Notes under the pieces: model-generated
What the model saw: the letters and a program-made list of their open reading frames with translations, nothing else
Told to the model about the DNA's origin: nothing
Databases searched by the model: none
Program-made: the position numbers and the translations under genes
Part shown: positions 21,159-32,164 of the stretch, piece by piece
How the letters are laid out: the number at the start of each line of letters is the position of its first letter
Position numbering within the stretch: position 1 is the first letter of the stretch
Assembly: GCA_028456385.1 (NCBI GenBank)
Contig: JALNQF010000390.1
Span: 1 to 36,194 of the forward strand
Source: Ophiosphaerella korrae
Lineage: Eukaryota; Ascomycota; Dothideomycetes; Pleosporales; Phaeosphaeriaceae
DNA: 36,194 nt
Direction: 5' to 3'

Positions 21159-22977
21159 ATGACAAACGAGAATGGTAGGGCAGAGCGAGCGCCACTCATC
21201 CATAGCTCTGCGTCTGTCCGGGCAATATATTCCCAAGATGAAGAGGTAGAGACGGGCATATCAACCCTGAGAGGAACTTTCATCATAATTTCTATCGGGG
21301 TGCTTATTTATCTCCAAGGTAATTGTAGTCCATCATTAAATGCACACGAGTGATGGACACCATCTCAGCTCCGGAGTCGTCTGTTCTATATCTCTCCTCG
21401 TCCTCCCATGCACCACCAAAACTTCTTTTTAAATCCCTTTCAGATATGGCTAATAATATACAGCAACAAACATATCTATGCTTACAACAACTCAATCTTC
21501 CATAGCCGCAGATCTAGATGCATTCGAAAATGCGACTTGGTTAACTTCGTCCTATCTGATTGCCATGTCATCCCTAGCTCCCCTGATGGGAAGACTTTCG
21601 CAAGTTTTCAGCCCTCGCCTCTGCATGTTCTCCTCCACTATCTTGATCTGTATCGGATCAGCTATCACTGGTCTCTCGACTTCTTTCCGAATGTTTCTGA
21701 CTGGCCGTGCTTTTACTGGAGCTGGTGGTGGTGGAATTCTGATTGTGGCAAGCATCATCGTAATCCAAATGACTTCTCCGAAGCGCCGCGGTTTGTATAT
21801 CGGGCTTGTCAATTCCGGCATGACTGTGGGTGTGTCGCTTGGCGCAGTGATTGCTGGTGCTTTGGAACCACGGATCGGGTGGAAACCACTCTTTGGCATT
21901 CAGGCACCTATCAGCCTAGTCGCCGGCATGGGGCTACTCTTTTCTATTCCTGCTAACTACAATTCTAAAGGGAACGGGTACGGCGACCTCACTCTTCGCG
22001 AGAAGTTTGCACACATCGACTACTCCGGGGCTTTGCTCTTGACTACAACTATCATCCTCTTTCTCTTCGGCCTTTCTGGTCCAAGGGTACTCCCAATACC
22101 GCTCGTACTATCTGCCATCGCGCTACCAGTCTTCGTCATGAACGAGTGTTACATTGCCACCGATCCAATCATCCCTGTGTCGATTCTGAAGTCTCGCGGT
22201 ACGCTACTGTCATGCTTCGCCACCTTGGGATTCATGATGGCGCGTTGGTGCATCCTCTTCTATACACCCATGTATGCTCTCGCTGTGCGTGGCTGGCTCC
22301 CTGCGGTCGCTGGCTCTATCCTTTTGCCCACCAATGCAGGGTTTGCTCTTGGGGGACTCCTAGCTGGCGTTTTCCATATCAAGCGAACAGGCAGCTTCTA
22401 CAGCCACAGTGTCATCTCGATGTCGTTCTTCCCTGTCACGATGGCCATACTCGCGACTATCTCAACTCCAAGTAGCCCGTGGGGTGGCTACGTTCTCGTA
22501 GTGTTTGTCAACGGTTTGATTACTGGCTCGGCAATGAATTACGCCTTGGTCCACCTCCTCCATCTGACAAATTCTGATGTCCACCCTATTGTCATTTCCC
22601 TCCTTACCACGTTCCGCGGTTTCGCGGGTAGTTTTGGCTCTGCGATTGGTGGAGGGCTCTTTGGGCGCGTCTTGCTGACATCACTGAAGGAGGGCTTCAG
22701 AGATGCGGGTCTGGATCATCGCGACGGGCTCATTCGGCGGCTGTTAGGGAGCCCAGCACTGATAAGCAGCTTGAAAGGCGCGGAGAAGACTGTCGCTGTT
22801 CAGGCATACCAAGATGCATTCGAGGCATTGTTCTTGAGTGCGGCTACCCTATCCGCTCTGGTTACACTGGTTCAGTCAGGTACAGGGTGGGAGCCGCCGG
22901 AGGAGAAGGATGAGCGCGACATCGATGAGGAGGGTCTAGTTACTGGATCCCAAACCGCAGTTAGTAACTTGGAGTAG
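21159..22977 (+). CDS. MFS transporter, vacuolar amino-acid permease-like (DHA family)
   Basis: Two exons, 21159-21318 and 21464-22977, over a 145-nt intron with GTAATT donor, GGCTAATA branch and ATACAG acceptor. The join is in phase (YLQ-ATNISMLTTTQ), total 557 residues. The N-terminus is hydrophilic (about 35 residues) before the first helix (GTFIIISIGVLIYLQ). Typical of Vba/Fnx-type proton-driven permeases are SSIAADLDAF, TSSYLIAMSSLAPLMGRLSQ and the glycine-rich GAGGGGILIVAS. Twelve to fourteen membrane helices are readable, with a loop of small residues (GSFGSAIGGGLFGRVL) before the last ones and an acidic tail (EEKDERDIDEEG). Members move basic amino acids into the vacuole or export drugs; the substrate cannot be told from sequence. 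Starting at the internal ATG (21478) would lose the first helix, so the upstream exon is preferred. Confidence 0.85.
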
Positions 22978-23469
22978 GGTAAACTTAGATGTAGTAGCTA
23001 ATTCGAGCCATAGAATGTAACTGCATAGCACTGACGAAGCCGTGCCTCGCTTGCGCAACCCAGCACTGCAAGACTCGCAGAAGGGTAAACATCAGTTCAG
23101 ATAAGACTGTAGCTTTCTCGAGTACATAGATGAGAAAGTTGTGTCTGGATATGAGTTGTGGATTGCCTATCACTGAAGAAAGCTGATAAGTGCTGGCGAG
23201 GTACTGCAGTGTGTCAAGCCGCTACGAACAGATATAGTGGCTCGTGCCACACTGACCTTTGTCGATAGCTATAGGCCTTGCCATCCCTATTCAGGAGTCG
23301 ATATTGGCCTACCCGATCGTGCAGATTGGCTCACTCTATCGCGTTGTACATATCCCCATGCACATTGAGAAGCCCCATCTTTTCTAACAGCTGCGATGTA
23401 CCTAGTTACTTTGTCGAAATACTCCTCTATTTGCTTCATCCTATGCAAACAGACCTCTCGCTTAGCGGG
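22978..23469. other. Intergenic, transition into repeat DNA
   Basis: 3' flank of the transporter gene. Composition remains ordinary until about 23450 and then becomes T-rich and TA-rich. No coding domain, RNA gene or repeat is recognised. Confidence 0.4.
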
Positions 23470-24031
23470 TTAGTACGGCTATCTGGAGCGCACAGTATAA
23501 CTATTTTTTTACTTAACAAGTTTCTTTTTCTTTCCGTATACCTTACCTACCCTACCGCAATAGTACTGGGCAATACTCAGCGCTTAAACCTCGAGCATCT
23601 TACAATACACTTGGATAACTTTTTCTAAGCTGTCGCCCAAGGTAAATAAATACAAGCCCTGCGCTCATGTTTGGTTTGGTGCGTCTCCGCTAATTTTCTT
23701 GTCTGCCCACCTAGTTACAACAAAACTTAGTGCTCCAACCTCGAGAAACTTATACTGTGCTTAGGTATCTCTCTATAGGCTTTAATTTCGAAAGTAAATA
23801 AACTATATCCCTTACGCTTAGGTTTGGTATACCTCTGCAAACTTTGGGTACGATGTTTACAGCATCCGCACAATTAAAAACTCCAAAAACACATCCTGCG
23901 CTATTCTTACAATTATTAATTAATAAGCTTCGGCTTGCCTTACAAGTAATGTTCTATGCTTTCTTGCTTATATTGCTAACTCGACCAGCCTACCAATCTA
24001 CTCTCAACTAGCGGCATCTATATCAACCAAC
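23470..24031 (+). repeat. Diverged repeat, copy A, immediately 5' of the zinc-knuckle gene
   Basis: Resembles 25340-25757 in order and content: a segment with GCGCAC..GTATAACTATTT, then CTTACCTACCCTACCG, then TTTTCTAAGCTGT, then GTAAATAAA..CTCCGC, then CTTGCTTATATTGCTAACTCGACCAGCC. Within it, a roughly 130-bp subunit is itself present twice (near 23617 and 23765), sharing AAGTAAATAA and CTGCAAACTTTGGG(T/C)ACG-like words. The zinc-knuckle gene begins right at its 3' end, so this copy may supply the promoter. Confidence 0.5.
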
Positions 24032-24622
24032 ATGAATCCAAAGACACACCGTATAACCAAAGCCAAATACAATAGATATTCGAAGATGCAACGTGTATCC
24101 AAAGCCAAAGATAAGGGGCTCACCGACAACCTCACTAGCAATACTACCGGCATCAGTAATTCGACCGACTTTACTAGAAACACCAACGGCTCTGCTTCGG
24201 GCGGCAACAATTTCAACACCTCAACAACTAGTAATACTAGTTATAGTAGATACAACAGCAACCTACAGCATTGCAAGCCTAGAAACGGCGGGTACAGAGA
24301 CTCTGGGCGCGTATGTTTTAACTGCAACGAACTAGGGTAACTAAGTAACTTTGTTTCTTCACTGGAATTAAGCTAACTGGGCGGTAGCTATCTCAAATCC
24401 AACTGCCCTAGGGCAAAGAACTACAATAGGATTAGGTGCTTCAAATGCAGGAAACTTGGCCATCATGTACGCGATTGCCTCGTAGATATCAAGTGCAAGA
24501 ACTGTTCGAAGTTTGGATATACTGAAATACGATGCACCGATCCTCTTACTGAGCCTTCACCTACTGTCTGTGGTGGTTACCTTATCGACTCTACTAACAA
24601 TAGGGTATTACGCCTGCCGTAA
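24032..24622 (+). CDS. Three-knuckle CCHC-like zinc-finger protein (179 residues)
   Basis: Two exons, 24032-24336 and 24388-24622, over a 51-nt intron (GTAACT donor, AGCTAACTGG branch, GCGGTAG acceptor). The join is in phase. Splicing restores a first knuckle, CFNCNELGYLKSNC, that the unspliced frame interrupts with stops. The second is CFKCRKLGHHVRDC, a perfect CX2CX4HX4C, and the third is CKNCSKFGYTEIRC. Knuckles 1 and 3 have Tyr in place of the zinc-binding His, a single C-to-T change each. The N-terminal 85 residues are Lys/Arg-rich and then Asn/Ser/Thr-rich without a fold. Such knuckles bind single-stranded nucleic acid and are typical of retroelement Gag proteins and of a few domesticated cellular ones. 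No protease, reverse transcriptase or integrase follows. That the spliced frame stays open amid RIP-eroded DNA suggests recent arrival or selection. Confidence 0.6.
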
Positions 24623-24639
24623 AGCTACTCATTTAGCTA

Positions 24640-24925
24640 GCTAGTAATAGCTAGAGCTTTGTGGGAGGTTGATTCAACATCTTGAGTAGCTTGAGGAAGT
24701 TCGCGGATGAGAAAGGGGATTTCGGACATGGATGGATAACTCCTTATCTACAGGTAGTATACCAAGGGCGGGATTATATACAGTAGAATGGGAATGAGAA
24801 ATTGAAACCAAATCGTCACTCTGAACTGGACTTCTATCTAACTTGTTCTTCGTTGAGATATGTAATGGACTAATGGTACAACTCAAGTTATACCGGATCA
24901 TTGAATTTTCTTCGAATATCTACTC
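24640..24925. repeat. Repeat copy, less mutated; counterpart at 27640-27900
   Basis: Begins AGCTAGCTAGTAATAGCTAG and runs through GAGAAAGGGGATTTCGG and ACCAAATCGTCACTCTGAAC. The same succession is found at 27640-27900 with most C:G pairs turned to T:A, for example AAGGGGATTTCGGACATGG against AAGGGATTTTAGATATTAG. The pair shows directly how RIP erodes this element. The segment GTGGGAGGTTGATTCAACA looks like the end of a Ty1/copia-type LTR, but without a partner end this is only a suggestion. Confidence 0.6.
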
Positions 24926-25339
24926 TTCCACACTGCGTAAAGGGTGATAGGGGTTTCACAGACCTATGATAGATCAAGTGACTACAATGTACTGCTCTAA
25001 TCCCGTCGCTATCTTGTTTTCGACATCTTATACGTATTAACAGTGCATTGCCAACTTGCGCTTAGCCGCCATACAGAACCTTGGAGCGCGCAGGACTTAG
25101 TTCTAGTATTGAGGACGTAACAAAATTATCTTATATGCTCAACTGCAACATAATGTAGATGGACTCGCAGCTAAGAGGCATGCTAGAAACGCTGGGAAGG
25201 GTGTAGTGCTTCGAATCACCGCACAATTACATGACTTTCCGATTTCACTTCGCCTTATTAATCTACTCTTCTAGCTGCTTCTTTATTGACTTCACTTACC
25301 CTATTCTATGTAGATGGTCCCCTTGCTTAATCGACTAGC
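24926..25339. other. Unassigned segment inside the repeat block
   Basis: Composition is nearly normal here, unlike its surroundings. I find no open frame with a domain, no RNA gene and no clear repeat partner within the window. It could be the less-mutated interior of the element that ends near 24925. Confidence 0.35.
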
Positions 25340-25757
25340 GTGGTTGCCTTGCGCGCACGGTGTTGTATCTATTTAACAAATTCTTTCGACCTTCGTTAAC
25401 CTTACCTTACCCACACCACCACCACCACCACTACCACAACAGTGCCGAATTAATACTTGGTACTTTAACCTCTAGCCGCCCAAACGACTTGTACGCCTCT
25501 TTCTAAGCTGTAGTCTTGATGTAAGTAAACTCGATCCCTTGCACTTACTGTCGGTGCGCCTCTGCCAACTTTAGGCACGTTGCTTGCAGCATCTATAAAA
25601 GTAAGTATCTTACAATCCCCTAACTAACGAGCTTCGGCTTGCAAGTTAACTGTCCCTCCGTGTCTTGTTGCGCTTTACTTCCTAAGTAGTTCTTTACTTC
25701 CTCGCTCTACTTGCTAACTTAATAAGCCTAGTATACTCTACAAGGAACTCCAACTTT
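25340..25757 (+). repeat. Diverged repeat, copy B (partner of 23470-24031)
   Basis: Shares with copy A, in the same order: GCGCGCACGGTGTTGTATCTATTT, CCTTACCTTACCC, TTTCTAAGCTGTAG, GTAAGTAAACTCGATCCCTTG, GCGCCTCTGCCAACTTTAGG and TACTTGCTAACTTAATAAGCC. A short (CAC)n run sits at about 25413-25433. The zinc-knuckle gene that follows copy A is not present here; the hairpin repeats begin instead. Confidence 0.5.
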
Positions 25758-26270
25758 GCTGTGCACGCTAGATGCCTAAACTCCTACCTAGTAGCTAGAG
25801 CGCCGGCGCTAGGGAAGGTGTGTTTATTATCTCTACCTAGTGGCTATAGCGCAGGCACTAGGGAAGGTGTGTTTATTATCTCCCTAGTAGTCGTCCCTGC
25901 TGTAGTTACTAGTACGCTCTACCTCTACTTAAGTAAGAGGCTCTCTATCCTCTATAAGGCACTAAAGCTTATACTTACCTACAACCTAACTCTCTATATT
26001 ATAATAGTTAAGGGTCTTGCTAGTAAAGAGGAATCTAACCTTAGAAAGGTTAAAGACTAGTAGTTAGTTACACCTTCGCTATACACACTAGATACCTAAA
26101 ATCCTACCTAGTAACTATAGCGTAGGCACTAGGGAAAGTATATTTATTATCTCCCTAGTAGTTGTTCTTACTATAGTTACTAGTTTACTATACAAATATT
26201 TTTAACTTTAGTATACGCGATAGATATTTATACAACTAGACTAACTATACTACTACTAAAAAAATAGATA
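25758..26270. repeat. GC-richer founder units of the hairpin repeat, in a two-copy higher-order repeat
   Basis: Two longer blocks begin alike, near 25758 (GTGCACGCTAGATGCCTAAA) and 26075 (ATACACACTAGATACCTAAA). Each contains a hairpin core (CTAGTGGCTATAGCGCAGGC near 25835; AACTATAGCGTAGGC near 26108) followed by ACTAGGGAA and TCTCCCTAGTAG. The left block keeps CG-rich words such as GCGCCGGCGC that are TA in every unit further right, so it is the least RIP-mutated part of the family in this window. Confidence 0.65.
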
Positions 26271-27100
26271 GTAGCTATAGTGTAGGTACTAGGGAAGGTA
26301 TATTTATTATCTCCTTAGTAGTATTTCCTACTATAGCTACTATTTATAGGTAGGAGGCCTTTATTAATAGAGTAAGTAGTAGCTATAGTATAAGTACTAG
26401 GGAAGGTATATTTATTATCCCTCTAGTAGTATTTCTTACTATAGCTACTATTTATAAGTAGGAGGCCCTTATTAATAGAGTAGGTAGTAGCTATAGTATA
26501 AGTACTAAGGAAGGTGTATTTATTATCTCTTTAGTAGTATTTTCTACTATAGCTACTATTTATAAGTAAGAAGCCTTTATTAATAGAGTAGGTAGTAGCT
26601 ATAGTATAGGTACTAAAGAAGGTATATTTATTATCTCTCTAGTAGTATTTCTTACTATAGCTACTATTTATAGGTAGAAGGCCCTTATTAATAGAGTAGG
26701 TAGTAGCTATAGTATAGGTACTAGGGAAGGTATATTTATTATCCTCTTAGTAGTATTTCTTACTATAGCTACTATTTATAAGTAGGAGGCTCTTATTAAT
26801 AGAGTAAGTAGTAGCTATAGTATAGATACTAGGAAAAGTGTATTTATTATCTCCTTAGTAGTAGTTCTTACTATAGTTACTATTTATAGGTAAGAGGCTC
26901 TTATTAACAAAGTAAGTAGTAGCTATAGTATAGGTACTAGGGAAGGTGTATTTATTATCTCCTTAGTAGTTATTCCTACTATAGTTACTATTTATAAGTA
27001 AGAGGCCCTTATTAATAGAGTAGGTAGTAGCTATAGTGTAAGTACTAAAGAAGGTATATTTATTATCTCCTTAGTAGTTATTCTTATTGTAGCTACTATC
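26271..27100. repeat. Array of eight hairpin cores at an exact 108-bp spacing
   Basis: The word GTAGCTATAG begins at 26271, 26379, 26487, 26595, 26703, 26811, 26919 and 27027, every step exactly 108 bp. Each core of about 74 bp is a nested palindrome: in the first, TAGTAGCTATAGT (26269-26281) pairs with ACTATAGCTACTA (26330-26342), and inside it ACTAGGGA pairs with TCC(C/T)TAGT around an AT-rich centre. A 34-bp spacer containing AGGAGGCC(C/T)TTATTAATAG separates cores. Units differ from each other almost only by transitions, with no insertions or deletions. No open frame passes through. 108 is a multiple of three, so a decayed protein repeat is conceivable. Confidence 0.85.
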
Positions 27101-27536
27101 TAGAGCTTAATAATTAGAAGCTTAATACTATCTTTACTTATTAGGTAAACTACGCCTACTACTTATACTAGAAGAAACCTAGAAGAATTTTAAGAAATAA
27201 AAGATAAATAGAAATTTTAATTAGTATAAGAACCTAAGCTATATTCTTAGTAAGCTAATAATTTAGTATAATAACTAGAAAAATAGTAAAGCTAAGATTT
27301 CTCTATAGCCTTTACTATAAGATACTAAATTAACTAAAAAGCTATTACTTAAAGTCTAGAAAATTTAGTCTTACTTTAGAGTTACTTTAGTACCTAGGAG
27401 CTAAGCTTATATAAAGTAGATTCTATAAGTAAGTAAGGAAGCTATTTTAGTAATAAAATAGTTTTAAGATTTAAATCTATCTATAATAATTAACTATATA
27501 CTATAGTTCTAAGGTTAAAACTTATAATAAGATAGA

Positions 27537-27571
<35 letters not shown>

Positions 27572-27639
27572 GTAGTTATTGCGTATAGAGATAAAGCTCT
27601 TGTTAGGACTAAGGAGCGCTAAAAAAGATAACGTAATAT

Positions 27640-27900
27640 ATTAGCTAGCTAGTAATTACTAGAGCTTTATATAAAGCTAATTAATAACTAGAGTACTACT
27701 TTATAAAAGTTTATAGATAAGAGATAAGGGATTTTAGATATTAGTAGATAATACTAACAAGATACTAAAATTAGATAATAACTCTAAACTAACCTCCTAT
27801 TAAACTTCTCTATTAAAATACAATAAATATAATAAACTAACGTAGAGAATTAAGTTATACTAGATTATTATATTCTCTTCTACTCTTAATTATATCTTAT
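27640..27900. repeat. Heavily mutated counterpart of 24640-24925
   Basis: Begins TAGCTAGCTAGTAATTACTAG and follows the same word order as 24640-24925 to about TTATATTCTC. Nearly all differences are C-to-T or G-to-A relative to the other copy. Confidence 0.55.
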
Positions 27901-29439
27901 ACTACTACTCTAGATTAAGGCTTTTAGTAGTACTTACAACTCTCTTACTCTCTACTTACGCTTTTCTACTTAAATCCTAGGACTCTTTTACTAGCTTTTT
28001 AAACTAGCTCTTATTATACGTACCTTTCTACTTTACTAGAATCTATATATTAAACCTATCTATAATTACCTCTTTACCTAGTAGCTACTATAGCGCTATT
28101 AGAATTAAATTTACTTAGTTTATACTATTTAGCGCCTTAGGCCCTAGAAGACGTAAGTCTATATAATTCGTGTAGCCCTTACTAAAGAGTAAGAAGATAG
28201 TTTACGTAAAGGTAAGTATAGGGTGTATAGTGTTAAATAAGTTTAGGAAGTTAGAGTTAGCTAGTATAAGGTAGTAGTACTAGGAATAAGTAGGATAAGG
28301 TCTATAATAATAATAAGTAGCTTAGCTATTACTACTAGTATAGTACTATTTAGAAAGAGAGTAGTAAAATTTAATAGGTAAAGGAGTTCGAGGATAAAGT
28401 CTTTGATTAGAGTAAGCTTATCTATTAATTTAGGTACAGCAACTATAAATATAGGATAGAATTATATAGTAAGAAGAGGGGGTATAGTAATAGGTTTTAG
28501 GCCTAGTAGGAAGATTATAGCCTTAATATTAGGTACTAAAAGCTTATTAGTTTTAACCTTAAGGTCTAGGAATAAAGCTATAAAAGGTATTATAAGAGGT
28601 AGTATAATACTAATATTATCTTTACTCTTACTTTCTATTTAATAAGTAACTAATCTAGCCTTATTAGTAAAGAGAGGTTAAATAGTTTACTTACTATAGC
28701 TAGGTTACTAAACTCTACGTTTACTCTAGTAGCGTTAAGGCTATCTACTTTTACGCTTAAAAGCGCTTTTTTACTAGTAGCTTAGTAGTTCTAAACTTTA
28801 GTACTAAAAGTAGAGTAGTCTAGGAAGCTAAGGGCTTAGATAGCCTAGTATACGTTTAGCCCTATATAGCCTAAGAACTTAAATAGCAAGGAGTATATAT
28901 TTAGTATATAGGCGTAGTTAAATAGTAGTAGAGTAATAGCTTTAGTTTAGGATTATAGTAGATTATATAGATTAGTAGAAAGCTTAATTCTTTATTATTA
29001 GCTATATATATATTAAGATAAAGAGAGTACGTTATAAGTTTTAGTTATTAACTCTATAGACTTGCAAAATACAGCTTTAAAGTCTCTTAAAAATAGCTAA
29101 AACTAACCTAGAAATTCTACTATAGTTTTATTACTATTAGTACCTAGCGCTTTAGGTAGTAGCGCAATTACTATAGGTGTTAATATTACTATTACGTTTA
29201 CACTACTAGGTTCTACTACTACTATAGTATTAGGAGATAGCAAGAGCTTAGAATTAAGTAGAGATATACCTACTAATACTACTATAGAGCTAGTTCCTAG
29301 ATATATACTAGAAGTAATTATAGATATTATATTCGGAAATAAAAGTAGCTCTAAAGTAGATATAGTAGTAGAGATTATTCTTACTAAAGAGAGAGTAGAG
29401 CTAGTATCTAGAAGTATAGTTAAGGTACTACTCCTATAA

Positions 29440-30240
29440 TATTAGGATATAGTAGGCTTTCTAAAATAGTAATCGGAGCTCTAGTTCTAAAAGATATAGA
29501 AGCTATACCTATACCTAAGAAGATAGTTAGCTTACTAATAACAACTTTAGTTGTATTTGCGTATAGTAGTAATAGAATAGCTACTAGAATATAGCTCTAC
29601 TCTACTATAGTAAACTAAAAAGGTATAAATAATTAATAATATTTATTGTCGAAGTAGAATAGTATATATTACCTAAAGGCCCTCTAGGCCCTTTAGCTTC
29701 GGCTTACCTTTAGCTTATATACTTACGTAGCTTTAGCTTAGCTTATAGTCTAATAATAGTAATACTAATATTTAAAATACTTCTAGGAATACCTATTATA
29801 GTAATAGGAGGTAGGATAGTAATAGTAAAGAGTACTAATATAGATATAATATTAGGATATAATAGGCTCTCTAAAGGTAATATAGTAATCCTAGTAAGAG
29901 AAGAGGGAGAGGCGCTAGTACCTATTATAAGTATTATTACTAGCGTACTTATAGATATACTATTAGGGTGTAGCGCGCTTTCTAAAGGAGATATCGCGCC
30001 CTAGTAGATATAGCGCTAGTGCCTATTACGAGTATAGTTATTAGCTTAACAAGAAATAAAATATTTAGGTATAGTAGATATTTAGAAATAGAAATCGCAC
30101 TTCTAGCTAATAAACTACTTGTTTATATTATAAGGGCTATAGTAAGCGTAATTATAGCTATACTACTAGGATATAACAAGCTCTTAGAAGTAGGGGTTAG
30201 GGTTTTAGCTAATAGAGAACTAGTACCTATTCCTAAGATT
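29440..30240. repeat. Degenerate direct repeats within the eroded block
   Basis: A word close to TATTAGGATATAATAGGCTC followed by TCTAAA recurs near 29440, 29845, 29960 and 30165, in three of the four cases followed by a (G)CGCTAGT(A/G)CCTATT-like or GAACTAGTACCTATT word. Spacing is irregular (about 400, 115 and 205 bp). This looks like the eroded remains of a tandem repeat, possibly coding originally. Confidence 0.4.
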
Positions 30241-31635
30241 ACTAGGGGAATAACAAATATCGAGTTAGCCTATATAGGGTTCGCATTATCGCTTATTGTA
30301 GACCTAGTACTAACTAAGGCTAGAGAGTTAGCGCCTATAACTAGGATTAGCGAAATAGCTATAGTTTTAGCAATAGTAATAGTTATTAGGTAGGTAGTAG
30401 CGTTAGTAGCTAATATTGCAGTTTTGTTGCTAACCTCTATTAGGTAGAAAGATTTGTTAGAATTAGAAGTAGAGGAGTTGTTAGTACTATTAGATTTCCT
30501 CTCTATTAAAGTAGTAGGCCTCTACTAATAGCCTCTAAAGATCTTAATCTAGTAGTAGAGTTTACTAGTGTAGATAAGCTAGTTAGCAACGCTAAGATTT
30601 AGTAAGTAGTTTAACTAGGATCGAGATACTAAACTCTTCTATAATAATAATAGTAGTTAGGAGTATACTTTTAATAGAGGTTATATTTACTAAGAATAGG
30701 AGTATAACGTAAGTATCTTTAGAAGAAAGTAGGGCTAGCGTTTGTAGTGTAGGCTCTATAGATAATAGAAGTATAGCGACAATAACATTAATAGTAGTCC
30801 CTACTAGCTAGATAGGAAGAATTAAAAACACTTATTTAACTAAACTAGTAGGTAAGGCAATGTTTATTAGATTAGCAAGAATATTAGGTAGTAATAAGGT
30901 AGCTAAAGTAAGTATAGATAAAGTAAGTATAATCTCTACTATAATACTTGTTACAACGTTTATTACCTAACCCTAGATAGTAGTAATAAAAACCGCTATC
31001 GTTACTATCTTCTTATAGGAACCCTTATCGATTTTGCTCTTACTATCCTAGCTACTAAAAAGCTAAGCCTAGAAATCTCTACAGATTTGCTATCTATTGT
31101 AACTTCTTAGAGTTTTAGTAATCTTCTCGAAGAAGTTCTTCTTCTTCTACTATTAGCTACTTCTGTAGCAACCTATAGCGCCTAATCGATTTCTGCTACC
31201 TCTATAGATAATATAGCTAGCGCTTAGGGGCCTAGCGCTAGGTAAGGAAGTGCTACTGTATTTATAGCGTACCCTACAACAAGAATTAAAATTAGAAGGC
31301 AAAGTACTACCCTTAAGCTAGTGCGCGATATAACTGCTTCTTAAGAAACGAGTAACAAAAGAAGTAAGCTACTATCTAGAACGAAGGAAGGACTAAGGTA
31401 TATTAAGACCTATTATAATATTAGCTAGGCGTAAACATTCTATGTTAGAACATTAAGCTTAATATATACTCCTAGGTTTACGAGTATTATTTAAAAAGAT
31501 ATTCGAGCAGGATGTTGCTAACTAGGTAAGGAGATATACTAGCAGCGCTTGCGTGCGCGTGCTCTAAATACGCCTAATACTCTCTAGCTAGAGATTAGCC
31601 TTTAAGAGATCCTAAACCTACAATAAGTATATACG

Positions 31636-31835
31636 CTGCGCCCTATACTCTAGTAGAAAGAAAGTAATCTTGGATACTACTAATATCTTGAAGGGAGCCT
31701 ACACGCTACAACTATGCCCTATGCTTTAGTAACAATACAGTCTTAGATACTCCTAACTTCTTGTAGTAAGCAACTGTACTACAGATACGCCCTATATTCT
31801 ATTAGCTGTAGAGTCCTAACTTCCTGTAGTAATTT
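31636..31835. repeat. Three degenerate tandem units of about 75 bp
   Basis: GCCCTATRYTYTA recurs near 31638, 31709 and 31787, each followed by a (T/C)CTTAGATACTCCTAACTTC-like word and then TGTAGTAA in the last two. Located at the margin where the eroded block gives way to ordinary DNA. Confidence 0.5.
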
Positions 31836-32164
31836 ATTTACGCTATCTATGTAACCTATTCAAGACTACCTTATAGTATGCAACTGGCTACTGATATTGG
31901 GATCCTATTTCCTAAAGGGATTCTTATTATTTATGCACTGTGACGATGCCTGGATTCGTTACTACTAAATACCTTAACTCCGAAAACTTTTAACGGGATT
32001 CTCTTCTGTTATGAGATCCTCACCATCTCGTTAAACTTGAATCTGGTCCAACTATTCATCGCTATACTAAACCCTGGTCCTTACTATTCCACCATCCTGG
32101 GGAGTACATTTTTCACCGAAGATAACCCTTCAATCAAGATGCACTGGTCAAATGCTAGAACCAA

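Larger units (their letters stand above)
27101..31500. repeat. Extensive RIP-destroyed DNA
   Basis: About 4.4 kb of strongly AT-rich sequence dominated by TAGTA, CTAATA and TATAG words, with stop codons in all frames. A perfect (AAT)n microsatellite lies at 27537-27571. Open stretches such as 30019-30393 encode only Ile/Leu/Val/Ala-rich runs produced by the base composition and are not genes. The parent transposons cannot be identified by reading; de-RIP alignment with other copies would be needed. The C:G content starts to recover from about 30990. Confidence 0.75.

Noticed and set aside
25195..25225. TTCGAATC motif resembling a tRNA T-arm
   Set aside because: No acceptor, D or anticodon stems can be paired around it.
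25761..26060. 99-codon open frame at the start of the hairpin repeats
   Set aside because: It runs through the repeat cores themselves and is not preserved in the sister units; composition explains it.
25758..27100. CRISPR-like array
   Set aside because: The spacers are as similar to each other as the cores, units are 108 bp, and the DNA is eukaryotic; it is a satellite.
30019..30393. Open frame of 124 codons, Ile/Leu/Val-rich
   Set aside because: A product of AT-rich RIP composition; starts at a TTG/GTG-like codon and has no domain or splice context.
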